From NCBI RefSeq assembly GCF_000718555.1, contig NZ_JOAN01000001.1, positions 186,001-250,000 of the forward strand: 64,000 nucleotides of DNA, written 5' to 3'. Below the pieces are notes generated by a model, which ran no database searches, was not told where the DNA came from, and worked only from the letters and a program-made list of their open reading frames with translations. Shown piece by piece: positions 27,087-36,087 of this stretch. Both the position numbers and the translations under genes were made by a program. The stretch is from Micromonospora chokoriensis. GTDB lineage: Bacteria > Actinomycetota > Actinomycetes > Mycobacteriales > Micromonosporaceae. The number at the start of each line of letters is the position of its first letter. Positions within the stretch are counted from its first letter, which is position 1.

Positions 27087-27590
27087 ATGGAGAGCCGACT
27101 CAAGGTGCTGGGTCACCCAGTCCATCCGATGCTGGTCATGTTCCCGGTGGCGTTGCTGGCCACGGCGGTGCTCTTCGACGTGGTGGACACCGTCGGCGGT
27201 CCCGACTTCCTCGGCGAGGTCGCGTACTGGAACATCACCGTCGGTCTGATCGGCGGCCTGCTCGCCGCGGCGGCCGGCTCGTTCGACCTGCTGGCGATCC
27301 CGACCGGCACCCGCGCCAAGCGGGTGGGTCTGCTGCACGCGGCCGCCAACGTCGCGGTGATCCTGCTCTTCGCCGCCGTGTGGGCCGTGCGACTCAACGC
27401 GGATTCCCGGGCCGCCGGCGGCGCGCTGGTCGCCATCGAGGTGGTCGCGGTGGCGATCCTCGGCATCAGCGCCTGGCTCGGTGGTGAGCTGGTCGACCGG
27501 CTCGGTGTGGGCGTCGACAGCGACGCCGGCCTGGACGCGCCCAGCTCACTACGGCCGCCCACGGCCACCCAGCGGATCGGAGAGGTGTGA
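27087..27590 (+). CDS. DUF2231 four-helix membrane protein
   Basis: The 167 residues begin ESRLKVLGHPVHPMLVMFPVALL, the HPxHPM signature of DUF2231, and have four hydrophobic helices with short loops. Function is unknown. The gene overlaps the following Hsp20 gene by one base (TGATG), so the two are made together. The ATG is preceded by GGAGGCCGGGAG. Confidence 0.85.
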   Translation: MESRLKVLGHPVHPMLVMFPVALLATAVLFDVVDTVGGPDFLGEVAYWNITVGLIGGLLAAAAGSFDLLAIPTGTRAKRVGLLHAAANVAVILLFAAVWAVRLNADSRAAGGALVAIEVVAVAILGISAWLGGELVDRLGVGVDSDAGLDAPSSLRPPTATQRIGEV

Positions 27591-28141
27591 TGAGCGAGCA
27601 GCAGTTCGGTGGCTTCGGCCGGGGTTGGCGAGGCAGCCGGCAGCAGGGCTGGGACCCGATGGGGGAGTTGCAGTCGCTGCGCGCCGAGCTGAGCCGCCTG
27701 GTCGGCGGTCGCGCCGGGGCGTCCGACGTCGAGTTGACCGAGACCTCGGACGGCTGGGAGGTCATCGTCCGGCTGCCCGGGGTGGCACCGGAGGAGGTGG
27801 CGGTCGAGCTGGACGACCGCGAGTTGTGCGTGCGGGCCCGCTCGGAGGCGGAGGTCAACGCCGACCAGGGCATCCCCGGTGGCTTCGAGACGCGCGGCTT
27901 CGAATACCGGGTCAACCTGCCGTCGCGGGTCGAGCCGGACGCCATCGACGCGGTCATGGACCATGGCCTGCTCCGGGTCCACCTGCCCAGGGCGACCCGG
28001 CCCACGCCGCGCACCATCACCGTGGGCCGCACCGGGCCGCGCTCCGGCGGCCTCTCCACGGGTACGCCGATGCCGGCCGATCCTGCCGCGGACCGGGAGT
28101 TGCACCGCCCGGACACCGTCGGCGAGATCGACCGGCAGTAG
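27590..28141 (+). CDS. Hsp20/alpha-crystallin family small heat shock protein
   Basis: The 183-residue protein has the alpha-crystallin domain at about residues 45-145: VELTETSDGWEVIVRLPGVA at the start and FEYRVNLPSRVEPDAI...LLRVHLPR near the end. Members hold unfolded proteins for refolding. The C terminus lacks an obvious IxI/V motif, which may change oligomer assembly. It is coupled to the DUF2231 gene. Confidence 0.9.
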   Translation: MSEQQFGGFGRGWRGSRQQGWDPMGELQSLRAELSRLVGGRAGASDVELTETSDGWEVIVRLPGVAPEEVAVELDDRELCVRARSEAEVNADQGIPGGFETRGFEYRVNLPSRVEPDAIDAVMDHGLLRVHLPRATRPTPRTITVGRTGPRSGGLSTGTPMPADPAADRELHRPDTVGEIDRQ

Positions 28142-28149
28142 CGGGCCGC

Positions 28150-29256
28150 GTGGTCACCGCGTCCGTGCTCGGCCCGACCCCCGAGCGCCTTCCCGACGTA
28201 CGGCGGATCGCTGTGCTGCGTGCCAACGCGCTCGGCGATTTCATCTTCACCCTGCCGGCGCTGGACGCGCTGCGCTGCGCGTACCCCTCGGCGGAGATCG
28301 TGTTGCTCGGTGCGCCGTGGCACGCGAAGCTCTGGCGCGACCGGCCCGGCCCGGTGGACCGGGTGCTGGTGGTGCCGCCGGCGCCCGGCATCCGTACCCC
28401 CGACCCGGGTGAGCCGGAGTCGTCGATGGACGACTTCCTGGCCGCTGCCGCGGGTGCGGGGTTCGACGTGGCGGTGCAGATCCACGGTGGCGGGGCCAAC
28501 TCCAACCCGCTGGTCAGCCGGCTCGGTGCCCGGGTGACGGTCGGCCTGCGCGCCGACGACGCGCCGGCGCTGGACCGGTGGCTGCGCTACGTCTACTACC
28601 AGCACGAGGTGATCCGCTACCTGGAGGTGGTGGCGCTGGTGGGAGCGCCGGCCACCACCATCACCCCGACGCTTGCGGTGACCGACGCCGACCGGGCCGA
28701 GGCCGCCCGGGTGCTCGGCCCGGCTGACCGTCCCCGGGTGGCGCTGCATCCGGGCGCCACCGACACCCGCCGCCGCTGGCCCGCCGAGCGCTTCGCCGAG
28801 GTGGCCCGTGCGCTGCACGAGGACGGCTACGAGGTGCTGGTCACCGGCACGCGCTCCGAGCAGGAGGTGGTGGACCGGGTCGTCGCCGTGGCGCAGGTGC
28901 CGGTGCGTCCACAGGTGGGCACGCTCAGCCTGGGCGGGTTGGTGGGCTGTTACGCCGACTGCGCGTTGGTCGTCTCGAACGACACCGGCCCGCTGCACCT
29001 GGCCGCTGCGGTGGGTACGCCGACGGTCGGCATCTTCTGGGTCGGCAACCTGATCAACGGGGCCAGCCCGTTGCGGGGCCGGCACCGGCCGATCAGTTCG
29101 TGGACGGTGCACTGCCCGGTCTGCGGGGTCGACTGCACACCGGGCATCTATCCGCACCGGCCGGGCGACGGTGATTGCCCACACCGGGATTCGTTCGTCA
29201 CCGACGTCCCAGTGGTCGAGGTACTGGAAGCCGCCCGGGAGTTGCTCACCCCGTAG
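28150..29256 (+). CDS. Glycosyltransferase family 9 (heptosyltransferase-like)
   Basis: A 368-residue GT-B enzyme. RIAVLRANALGDFIFTLPAL opens the N-terminal domain, and VALHPGATDTRRRWP plus SNDTGPLHLAAAVGTPTVGIF are the donor-site signatures of family 9. The tail adds a Cys cluster (HCPVCGVDC, then DCPHR) that could bind a metal. It lies eight bases after the Hsp20 stop and its 3' end is only four bases from the convergent GT2 gene. With GT2 and HldE it suggests transfer of a heptose-like sugar in an organism that has no LPS. Confidence 0.88.
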   Translation: MVTASVLGPTPERLPDVRRIAVLRANALGDFIFTLPALDALRCAYPSAEIVLLGAPWHAKLWRDRPGPVDRVLVVPPAPGIRTPDPGEPESSMDDFLAAAAGAGFDVAVQIHGGGANSNPLVSRLGARVTVGLRADDAPALDRWLRYVYYQHEVIRYLEVVALVGAPATTITPTLAVTDADRAEAARVLGPADRPRVALHPGATDTRRRWPAERFAEVARALHEDGYEVLVTGTRSEQEVVDRVVAVAQVPVRPQVGTLSLGGLVGCYADCALVVSNDTGPLHLAAAVGTPTVGIFWVGNLINGASPLRGRHRPISSWTVHCPVCGVDCTPGIYPHRPGDGDCPHRDSFVTDVPVVEVLEAARELLTP

Positions 29257-29260
29257 TTCT

Positions 29261-30139
29261 TCAGGCCGGCTGCGGGGTGTCCTCGTCGGCGAGGACGACC
29301 TCCCACGCCTCCACGTCCCGGTCGGTGACAGTGGTGGGGGACTCCAGGTGGTACGCCCCGCTGGGCAGGACACCTGCCCCGCCGTACCGGGACAAGACCG
29401 CGAGCTGTGCGGCCACGTCCTCGCCCTGGTGCTTCTCCTGCACCCGACGCCAGAAGTCGAAGCCACCGGCGTCGACGAGCTTGGCCCGGTCGTAGAGCAC
29501 ACACCCGCCGATCCAGGAGACCTTGTACGCCCGCCACGCGCCCGGCGGCAGCGCCAACTGCTCGGTGATGTGCAGCAGATTGGCGGCCGAATGGATCCGC
29601 GCTCGGTTCCACTGCGGGGTGTCGGGTCGGATCCGCTCCGGTGTGGGCGGGCCGATCCACTCCTCATAGTGGCCGTGCGACTCCGGCCGCAGGTCGTCGG
29701 CGTACGAGAGCCCGTGCACACCGTTGCCGACGAACCCGCAGCCCAGCTCACCGATCGCGGTGACCAGCCGGTGCAGCGTCCCCGGTTCCAGCCACACGTC
29801 GTCGTCGAGGCTGAGGACGTACCGGGCGGTCGAGGCGGCGAGCAGGTATGCCCGGTGTTCGGCCAACCCTCGTCGGGGCAGCCGGCGGGTCAGCAGCACC
29901 GGGTGACCCCGGTGGCGTAGCGCCCGGACCATGGTGGCTGCGGCCGGATGCGCGTACGCCGGATCCCCATCGGACTGATCGCTGACGACCACACCGAAGC
30001 CGGGCAGCCCCTCCTGGGCGGCGAGCCCACCCAGGGTGACCGCCAACTCGGCGGGCCGGTTCCGGGTCGGAATCAGCACGTCGACCAGCCGCTCGGCGCG
30101 GAACTCCTCCGGGGCGCCGAGGTCGAGGGGGCGGTTCAC
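29261..30139 (-). CDS. Family 2 glycosyltransferase
   Basis: The 292 residues begin the GT-A fold with VDVLIPTRNRPAELAVTLGGL. The DxD-like LSLDDDVWLEPGT lies near residue 115, and GED follows at about 249 as the likely catalytic base. The acceptor is unknown. Its GTG start overlaps the HldE-like stop by four bases (GTGA), so both are translated from one message. Confidence 0.87.
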   Translation of the reverse strand: MNRPLDLGAPEEFRAERLVDVLIPTRNRPAELAVTLGGLAAQEGLPGFGVVVSDQSDGDPAYAHPAAATMVRALRHRGHPVLLTRRLPRRGLAEHRAYLLAASTARYVLSLDDDVWLEPGTLHRLVTAIGELGCGFVGNGVHGLSYADDLRPESHGHYEEWIGPPTPERIRPDTPQWNRARIHSAANLLHITEQLALPPGAWRAYKVSWIGGCVLYDRAKLVDAGGFDFWRRVQEKHQGEDVAAQLAVLSRYGGAGVLPSGAYHLESPTTVTDRDVEAWEVVLADEDTPQPA

Positions 30140-31965
30140 GACGCCTGGGTGCGCAGCGACGGGTCGGGTGTCGGGTCTACGACCTGCGGCGACGGGTCCT
30201 GGCTGTGCGACCGGATCCGTTCGATGATCGCTGAGGTGGACCGGTCCGGCACGTACCCCAGGGTGCGCACCTGGCCGCCCAGCCGGCGCACCAGCGGCCC
30301 CTCCGGCACCAGCTCCGGCGGATAGTCGCCACCCTTGACGTACACGTCGGGTCGGACCGCCTCGATCAACGCGGCCGGCGAGTCCTCCTCGAAGACCACC
30401 ACGTGGTCCACGCAGGCGAGCGCGGCGAGCAGGGCGCCCCGGTCCTCGACCGGGTTGACCGGCCGGTCCGGGCCCTTCAGCCGTCGTACGCTGCCGTCCG
30501 AGTTGACCGCCACGATGAGCAGGTCACCCAGCGCGCGGGCCTGTTCCAGGTAGCGCACGTGCCCGCGATGCAGCACGTCGAAGCAGCCGTTGGTGAACAC
30601 CACCGACCGTCCCGCCTCGCGGTACTCGGCCACGATCGCGTCCAACTCGTCGCCGCCGACAAGCGCGGGGTGGCTCGTGGTCTCGGTCGGCTGGTCGAGC
30701 GCGGCGAGCAGGTCGTCCCGCCGGCACACGCAGGTGCCGGTGTCCGAGACGGTGATGGTGGCCGCCAACTGGGCGAGTTGGGCGGCGGTGGGTAGTGGCG
30801 CGTCGGCGGCCAGGGCCAACGTCATCGCCGCCAGGTACGCGTCGCCGGCGCCCACGGCATGGCTCGCCGGCACCGGGGTGCTGTGGCTGCGTCGCGGCTC
30901 CCCGTCGGCGCCGCCGACCACCGCACCTTCGGTGTCCAGGGTCACCGCGACCACGTCGGCACCGGTGTGCGCGCGCAGTTCGGCCAGGCGCGACTCGGCC
31001 AGGACAGCCCGGTCCACGCCCTCGCCGGCCCGGGTGTTCACTGTGACGCCGGTGCCGGTGACGCTGAGCCCGTCGCCGGTGAGGGCGACCCGCCCCTCAC
31101 CCGGGGTGGGCTCACCGACCGGCCCGGTGCTGTCGGCACCCGCCGGCTCGGCGGTGCCGTCGTCGGCGCGTACCCCGCCCGGGGCCGCCCCTACGGTCAT
31201 CTCGGAGGGCCCGTCGGCCGGGTCGCTGTCGAGGTGTTCCAGGTGCAGCTCGGTCCCGCCAACCGGTCGGGTCATCCCGCCCGCGCGGGCCAACAGCCGG
31301 GTCGCCTCGGCGAAGCTGGGGGTGACCACGGTCGGCGCGAGGCCCCGCCAGTCGGCCAGGTCGTGGGCGTCCAGCGCGACCGTGGCGTACCGCTCGCGTT
31401 GCTCGACCAGCCACGCGCGGACCGGCGCGGGCAGCGCGCCCAGGCCGTAGTCGCAGACCACCAGGGTCGGCGCCTCGCCACCGGCGGCGGCGCGCAGCTC
31501 CTCGGTGGCGCAGCTCAGGGCGGTGAGCAGCCGGGTCACGCCCTCGTGGTCCAGGGCGTCGTCCGGATCGCCGGAGTCCTCGCGCAGCAGGATCTGGTTG
31601 CCAGCAAGCATCCGTCGCTTCACCGGGGTGGGTCGTCCGGGCTGGTTTACCGTGCGATCCCAGACGCCCGCGCGGTCCAGGCAGTCGTGCAGTTCGTCCC
31701 CGGCGACGTCCGCGCCGACCGGTGCCACCAGCACTGCCCGGCCGCCGAGGGCGGCGACGTTGACTGCGGTGTTCGCGGCCCCACCGGCGGCGGAGATCCG
31801 CCTGCGCAACGTGAGGACCGGGGCGGGTGCCTCCCGGCAGAGCCGGTCGGAGTCGGCGAACCGCCATTCGTCCAACATGGCGTCACCGACGATCAGGACT
31901 GGGCGTCCGAGCCAGCTCTCCACGACGGTGGCGAGCCGGCGCTGTTCCGCTGCTGCTCCTGCCAT
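30136..31965 (-). CDS. HldE-like bifunctional sugar kinase/nucleotidyltransferase with an inserted segment
   Basis: A 609-residue protein. The N-terminal PfkB kinase domain has GGAANTAVNVAALGG and the catalytic ASHAVGAGDAYLAAM. The C-terminal nucleotidyltransferase has FTNGCFDVLHRGHVRYLEQ (HxGH). It has the order of HldE, which makes ADP-heptose precursors. Between about residues 240 and 330 there is a Gly/Asp/Thr-rich insert absent from HldE of enterobacteria (about 477 residues). The ATG is chosen for the preceding GGGGAGG. It is coupled to the GT2 gene. Confidence 0.85.
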   Translation of the reverse strand: MAGAAAEQRRLATVVESWLGRPVLIVGDAMLDEWRFADSDRLCREAPAPVLTLRRRISAAGGAANTAVNVAALGGRAVLVAPVGADVAGDELHDCLDRAGVWDRTVNQPGRPTPVKRRMLAGNQILLREDSGDPDDALDHEGVTRLLTALSCATEELRAAAGGEAPTLVVCDYGLGALPAPVRAWLVEQRERYATVALDAHDLADWRGLAPTVVTPSFAEATRLLARAGGMTRPVGGTELHLEHLDSDPADGPSEMTVGAAPGGVRADDGTAEPAGADSTGPVGEPTPGEGRVALTGDGLSVTGTGVTVNTRAGEGVDRAVLAESRLAELRAHTGADVVAVTLDTEGAVVGGADGEPRRSHSTPVPASHAVGAGDAYLAAMTLALAADAPLPTAAQLAQLAATITVSDTGTCVCRRDDLLAALDQPTETTSHPALVGGDELDAIVAEYREAGRSVVFTNGCFDVLHRGHVRYLEQARALGDLLIVAVNSDGSVRRLKGPDRPVNPVEDRGALLAALACVDHVVVFEEDSPAALIEAVRPDVYVKGGDYPPELVPEGPLVRRLGGQVRTLGYVPDRSTSAIIERIRSHSQDPSPQVVDPTPDPSLRTQAS

Positions 31966-32023
31966 GCCTCCCCGGATCCCCCACGGCCTGCCCGACAAAC
32001 CTGCGCGACCCTGCCGCCCACCT

Positions 32024-32086
32024 CGTTGATCATGGAGTTATTGCCATCCGCCTCGGCGTGTCGGGGCAATAACTTCATGATCGACG
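32024..32086. repeat. Imperfect palindrome between HldE and the DHA2 exporter
   Basis: 22-base arms begin CGTTGATCATGGAGTTATTG (32024) and end at 32086. They differ at two positions, both allowing G-U pairing. The loop is 19 bases. It lies between divergently transcribed genes, so it is not a simple terminator. Ends with the GATC motif resemble the palindrome at 13039. Confidence 0.65.
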
Positions 32087-32139
32087 CAGGGGGAGGGGGG
32101 TTGGGCGCATGGTTTGCTGCTTTCCGGATAGAAGGTCGT

Positions 32140-33816
32140 ATGACCACCGAAGCCCCTGACGTGCCGGTGCTGAACCGTCAGCAGATCCGGCTGCTCATGT
32201 TCGGCCTGATGACCGGCATGCTGCTGGCCGCACTCGACCAGACCATCGTCGGTACGGCGCTGCCGACCATCGTCGGCGAGCTGGGCGGGATCAACCACTA
32301 CTCGTGGGTGGTGACCGCGTACCTGCTCGCCTCGACCGCTTCGACGCCGCTCTACGGCAAGATGGCCGACCTGTACGGACGTCGGCCGGTCTTCCTCTTC
32401 TCGATCGGCACGTTCCTGGTCGGCTCGCTGCTGGCCGGGCTGTCGCAGAACATGACCCAGCTGATCATCACCCGGGGCATCCAGGGCCTCGGTGCCGGTG
32501 GTCTGCTGACGCTCGCGTTCACCATCATCTCGGACGTGGTGTCCCCCCGGGAGCGTGGTCGTTACCAGGGCCTGTTCGGCGCGGTCTTCGGGATCTCGTC
32601 GGTGGCCGGGCCGCTGGTCGGTGGTTACTTCGCGGAGACCGACTGGCGCTGGATCTTCTATATCAACGTGCCGCTGGCGGTCCTGGCGATCGTCGTCTGC
32701 TACCACGTGATGCGGTTGATCCCGTTCGAACGGCGGGACCACTCGATCGACTGGCTCGGTGCCGGCCTGCTGGTGGCCGGGGTGAGTTCCCTGCTGCTCG
32801 CGCTGAGCTGGGGCGGCAACGAGTACGCCTGGGGCTCCGGCCTGATCATCGGGCTCTTCGTCGTCGGTGCGGTGCTGGGGGTGCTCTTCGTCCTTCAGGA
32901 GGCCCGGGTGGCCGAGCCGATCCTGCCGCTGCGGTTGTTCCGCAGCGCCAGCTTCGCGCTGGCCAACTCGGCGCTGCTCATCATCGGTCTGGTGATGTTC
33001 GGTTCGATCATCTTCATCCCGCTCTACCTGCAGATCGTGAAGGGCGCGTCGCCGACCCGCAGCGGTCTGCTGATGCTGCCGATGATGGCCGGCATCATCA
33101 TCACCTCGATCCTGACCGGCCGCGCGATGAGCCGGATCGGCCGGTACAAGTGGTTCCCGGTGGCCGGCTCGGTGCTGCTCCTGGTCGGCATGTTCCTCTT
33201 CACCCAGTTGGAGGTGAGCACCTCACTGTGGGTCGCTTTCGGCTACATGGTGGTGATCGGTGTCGGGCTGGGTCTGTGTATGCAGTCGCTGATCCTGGCG
33301 GTGCAGAACGCGGTCTCCGTACGCGACCTGGGGGCCGGCACCTCCTCCGCGACCTTCTTCCGGTCGCTGGGCGGTTCGTTCGGGGTGGCGATCCTCGGCA
33401 CGGTGCTCTCGTCCCGGCTGACCAGCGGGCTCGCTGACCGGCTGCCCGACGCGATCGCGCAGCTCCCTCCGCAGGAGCGGGCCGCCGTCGCGGCGAGCGG
33501 CGGCAGCAACATCTCGATCAACGATCCGGCCACCATCCTGGCCCTGCCGGGGCCGGTACGCGCGGCCATCCAGAACGCCTTCGTCGACGCGCTGGACATG
33601 GTCTTCCTGACTGCCGGCCTGATCGCGATCCTGGCGGTGGTGGTCACCCTGACGCTGCCCAACACGCCCCTGCGGGGCGCCGGCCCGAAGGGCGCCACCG
33701 GTGGCGCCGACCCGCTCGGCGGTAAGGCCCCGGCATCGGGCGGCAAGCCGCTGACCCGCGAATCCAAGGAGGAGGCCGCCGCCGACATGGAGGCCAAGTC
33801 CCAGACGATGATCTGA
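32140..33816 (+). CDS. DHA2-family multidrug efflux transporter (14-helix MFS)
   Basis: A 558-residue polytopic protein with about 14 membrane segments. LAALDQTIVGTALPTIVGEL is motif D1, YGKMADLYGRRPVF motif A, and VAGPLVGGYFAETDWRWIFY motif C with the following WRW. All are classical EmrB/QacA marks of proton-driven drug export. The C-terminal tail is cytoplasmic and charged. A strong terminator follows, so it is a single-gene unit. No adjacent TetR gene is present. Confidence 0.93.
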   Translation: MTTEAPDVPVLNRQQIRLLMFGLMTGMLLAALDQTIVGTALPTIVGELGGINHYSWVVTAYLLASTASTPLYGKMADLYGRRPVFLFSIGTFLVGSLLAGLSQNMTQLIITRGIQGLGAGGLLTLAFTIISDVVSPRERGRYQGLFGAVFGISSVAGPLVGGYFAETDWRWIFYINVPLAVLAIVVCYHVMRLIPFERRDHSIDWLGAGLLVAGVSSLLLALSWGGNEYAWGSGLIIGLFVVGAVLGVLFVLQEARVAEPILPLRLFRSASFALANSALLIIGLVMFGSIIFIPLYLQIVKGASPTRSGLLMLPMMAGIIITSILTGRAMSRIGRYKWFPVAGSVLLLVGMFLFTQLEVSTSLWVAFGYMVVIGVGLGLCMQSLILAVQNAVSVRDLGAGTSSATFFRSLGGSFGVAILGTVLSSRLTSGLADRLPDAIAQLPPQERAAVAASGGSNISINDPATILALPGPVRAAIQNAFVDALDMVFLTAGLIAILAVVVTLTLPNTPLRGAGPKGATGGADPLGGKAPASGGKPLTRESKEEAAADMEAKSQTMI

Positions 33817-33824
33817 GCGCTTCG

Positions 33825-33858
33825 ACCGACCGCCCCGGACCTCTCCGGGGCGGTCGGT
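33825..33858. terminator. Intrinsic terminator between the exporter and the XRE gene
   Basis: Perfect 15-base arms ACCGACCGCCCCGGA and complement, with a four-base loop, sit nine bases after the exporter stop. The converging XRE gene ends at 33860, so it may serve both. Confidence 0.85.
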
Positions 33859-33859
33859 G

Positions 33860-34717
33860 TCATCCGGCCACGAGTCTTAGCGGCTGCGGGTGCTGGCTGT
33901 GGAGACCGTCGAGCGCCGCGGAGGTCGCCGCGTCGGCGGGCAGGTGCACGATCAGACGCTGGTCGTCGTCCGCGGGGAGTTCGAGGGTCTCGTAGGCGAG
34001 CCGGAGCATGCCCGCCTCGGGATGGGCCAGGCGGAAGATGCCGCTGGCCTTCGGCAGGCTGGGAATCGTGTCGACGCGCCGGGTGAAGGCGTCGCCCGCC
34101 GTGATGGTCAGCTCATCCACCAGGGCGGCCATCGGCGGGTAGGCCCGAAACGGACCTTGCTTGAGGGCGGCGACCTGCTCGTCGGCCAGGTGGTCCCAGT
34201 CCGGGTACGCACTGCGCGCTCGGGCGTCGGCGAGCAGGAACCGGGCGAGGTTGGGCGGTGTCGCGTCCAGCAGACCGATCGGCCCGACCAGCCGAACGTA
34301 GCCGGCGGTGTGGGCCAGGACGTCGCTGAGCTGGTTGAGCAGCACCGCCGGCGTGGGTTCGAGACGGTCGAGCAGCGCCCGCACGGTTGGACGTACCTCG
34401 CCGGACGGGGTGATCTGGCCGCGGCAGTTGTAACTGGGATCGGCCGCCTTGGTGAGGCGGTGCAGGTGGGCGCGCTCGTTCCAGTTCAACCGGAGTGCGT
34501 TGGCGAGCGCGGCGAGCACCTGCGGGGACGGTCGGCGGTCGCGGCCCTGTTCGAGTCTCGTGACGTACTCCACGCTCACGTCGGCAAGCGCCGCCACCTC
34601 GGAGCGGCGCAGCCCGGGGGCCCGGCGGCGCGGCCCGGCGGGCAGCCCCACCTCGGCCGGCGTGACCGCTTCACGGTGGACGCGCAGGAACAGCCCGAGC
34701 TCGTTGTCGCTCACCAA
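33860..34717 (-). CDS. XRE-family regulator of the MmyB-like type
   Basis: The 285-residue regulator has an N-terminal helix-turn-helix (LRRSEVAALADVSVEYVTRL, about residues 36-55) and a C-terminal MmyB-like ligand domain (about 100-265) containing NLARFLLADARARSAYPDW. Such regulators bind fatty acyl compounds in known cases. It is divergent from an oxidoreductase gene with an inverted repeat between the two, a common actinomycete arrangement in which the regulator controls its neighbour. Confidence 0.88.
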   Translation of the reverse strand: MVSDNELGLFLRVHREAVTPAEVGLPAGPRRRAPGLRRSEVAALADVSVEYVTRLEQGRDRRPSPQVLAALANALRLNWNERAHLHRLTKAADPSYNCRGQITPSGEVRPTVRALLDRLEPTPAVLLNQLSDVLAHTAGYVRLVGPIGLLDATPPNLARFLLADARARSAYPDWDHLADEQVAALKQGPFRAYPPMAALVDELTITAGDAFTRRVDTIPSLPKASGIFRLAHPEAGMLRLAYETLELPADDDQRLIVHLPADAATSAALDGLHSQHPQPLRLVAG

Positions 34718-34817
34718 CCGAACGTAACAACGCCGGCCGACCGGATGGTGTCCCTGCCACTACCAGTCTCTGTCCGGCCTCCCTGACCTCCGGCCAGGTG
34801 ACGACCGTGGGGGAAGG

Positions 34818-34837
34818 CGCTCGACAGCGGTCGAGCG
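34818..34837. promoter_or_regulatory. Candidate operator between the XRE and oxidoreductase genes
   Basis: CGCTCGAC-AGCG-GTCGAGCG is an inverted repeat with eight-base arms, 30 bases before the oxidoreductase start. It may be the target of the divergent XRE regulator. Confidence 0.45.
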
Positions 34838-34866
34838 GAATTCCCTTGTCGGTTGGAGCGTGAGTC

Positions 34867-35976
34867 ATGAGTCGTACGGTTGCGGTCGTCGGCGGCGGTT
34901 ACGGGGGTACGGCGGTCGCCAAGGCGCTGGAGTCGGTGGCCGATGTCGTCCTCATCGATCCTCGGGACGCGTTCGTCAACGTGGCGGCGTCGCTGCGGGC
35001 CCTGGTCCGGCCCGACTGGGCGGGCAACATGTTCTTCCCCTTCGAGACGGTGCTCTCGCGGGCCACGGTGCTCCGAGATCGAGCCGTCTCGGTGGATCCT
35101 GGCGGCGTCACGCTGGCCTCGGGTCAGCGTGTCGAGGCCGACTATCTGGTGCTCGCCACCGGCTCCAGCTACGCCTACCCGGCCCGGCTCAACGCCGACT
35201 CCGTGGAGGCGGCGCTCGACGATCTGCGCCAGACCAACAAGGAGTTGGCCAGCGCCGAGCGGGTCCTGATCCTTGGTGCCGGGCCGGTCGGGTTGGAGCT
35301 GGCCGGTGAGATCAAGGACGCCTGGCCGGAGAAGCACGTGACCATCGTCGACCCGGCCGAGCGGCTGCTGCCGGGCTTCCAGCCGGAGATGTGCGATGAC
35401 TTGCACCGGCAGCTCGACGAGTTGGGTATCGAGGTGCGGCTGGGCACCAGACTGGTCGGGCCGTCGACGACCGAGGCCAATCGGGCCGCAACCTTCACGG
35501 CCACCACCACCGACGGCGACGAGATCACCGCCGACATCTGGTTCCGTGCCTTTGGTCTGCGGACCAACAGCGACTACCTGGTCGACGGCCGACTGACGAC
35601 GCTCACCTCGCGGGGGCAGGTAGCCGTCACCGAGACGCTCAACGTGCGGGGGGCCGACGCCATCCTCGGCCACGTCTACGCGATCGGTGACCTGACCGAT
35701 GTCGCCGAGGAGAAGCTGGCGGCGTACGCGTTGCAGCACGCCGAGGTGGTGGTGCAGAACATCACCGCGCAGCTGCGTGGCGAACGGGCCACCGTCGCGT
35801 ACCAGCCCCTGCCCGACCCGATGATCCTGCTCCCCCTCGGGCCGCGTCTCGGTGTCGGTCAGATGCCGACGCCCGACGGCCTGGCCGTCGTTCCGGCCGC
35901 GACCGTCGCCGAGTACAAGGGCGTCGACCTGTTTACCGGCCGGTTCACCGCACAGTTCGGCCCCACCGCAGCCTGA
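34867..35976 (+). CDS. NAD(P)/FAD-dependent oxidoreductase (AIF/FSP1-like)
   Basis: A 369-residue two-dinucleotide-binding flavoprotein. VAVVGGGYGGTAVAKAL (FAD) is at the N terminus, VLILGAGPVGLELAGEI (NAD(P)H) near residue 136-152, and VYAIGDLTD (FAD ribityl) near residue 275. It resembles the FSP1/AIFM2 and type II NADH dehydrogenase-like group, which reduces quinones. No redox-active Cys pair is present. It is divergent from an XRE regulator and followed by a hairpin. Confidence 0.85.
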   Translation: MSRTVAVVGGGYGGTAVAKALESVADVVLIDPRDAFVNVAASLRALVRPDWAGNMFFPFETVLSRATVLRDRAVSVDPGGVTLASGQRVEADYLVLATGSSYAYPARLNADSVEAALDDLRQTNKELASAERVLILGAGPVGLELAGEIKDAWPEKHVTIVDPAERLLPGFQPEMCDDLHRQLDELGIEVRLGTRLVGPSTTEANRAATFTATTTDGDEITADIWFRAFGLRTNSDYLVDGRLTTLTSRGQVAVTETLNVRGADAILGHVYAIGDLTDVAEEKLAAYALQHAEVVVQNITAQLRGERATVAYQPLPDPMILLPLGPRLGVGQMPTPDGLAVVPAATVAEYKGVDLFTGRFTAQFGPTAA

Positions 35977-36033
35977 GGCGCTACCTGCGAAATCTTGATC
36001 ATGTAACGGAATCGCGGCGTTCGACGTCCTTAA

Positions 36034-36061
36034 GGGGGAAGCGCCACCGGGCGATTCCCCC
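36034..36061 (+). terminator. Hairpin after the oxidoreductase gene
   Basis: GGGGGAA (36034-36040) and TTCCCCC (36055-36061) pair over a GC-rich centre. It lies 57 bases past the stop and just before the next gene. Confidence 0.5.
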
Positions 36062-36087
36062 GGCCGGCGGTCCGGCCGGGCCCGCTC

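Noticed and set aside
31112..31867. Arg-rich open frame inside the HldE-like gene
   Set aside because: It is a shadow frame on the same strand as a gene with clear kinase and nucleotidyltransferase motifs.
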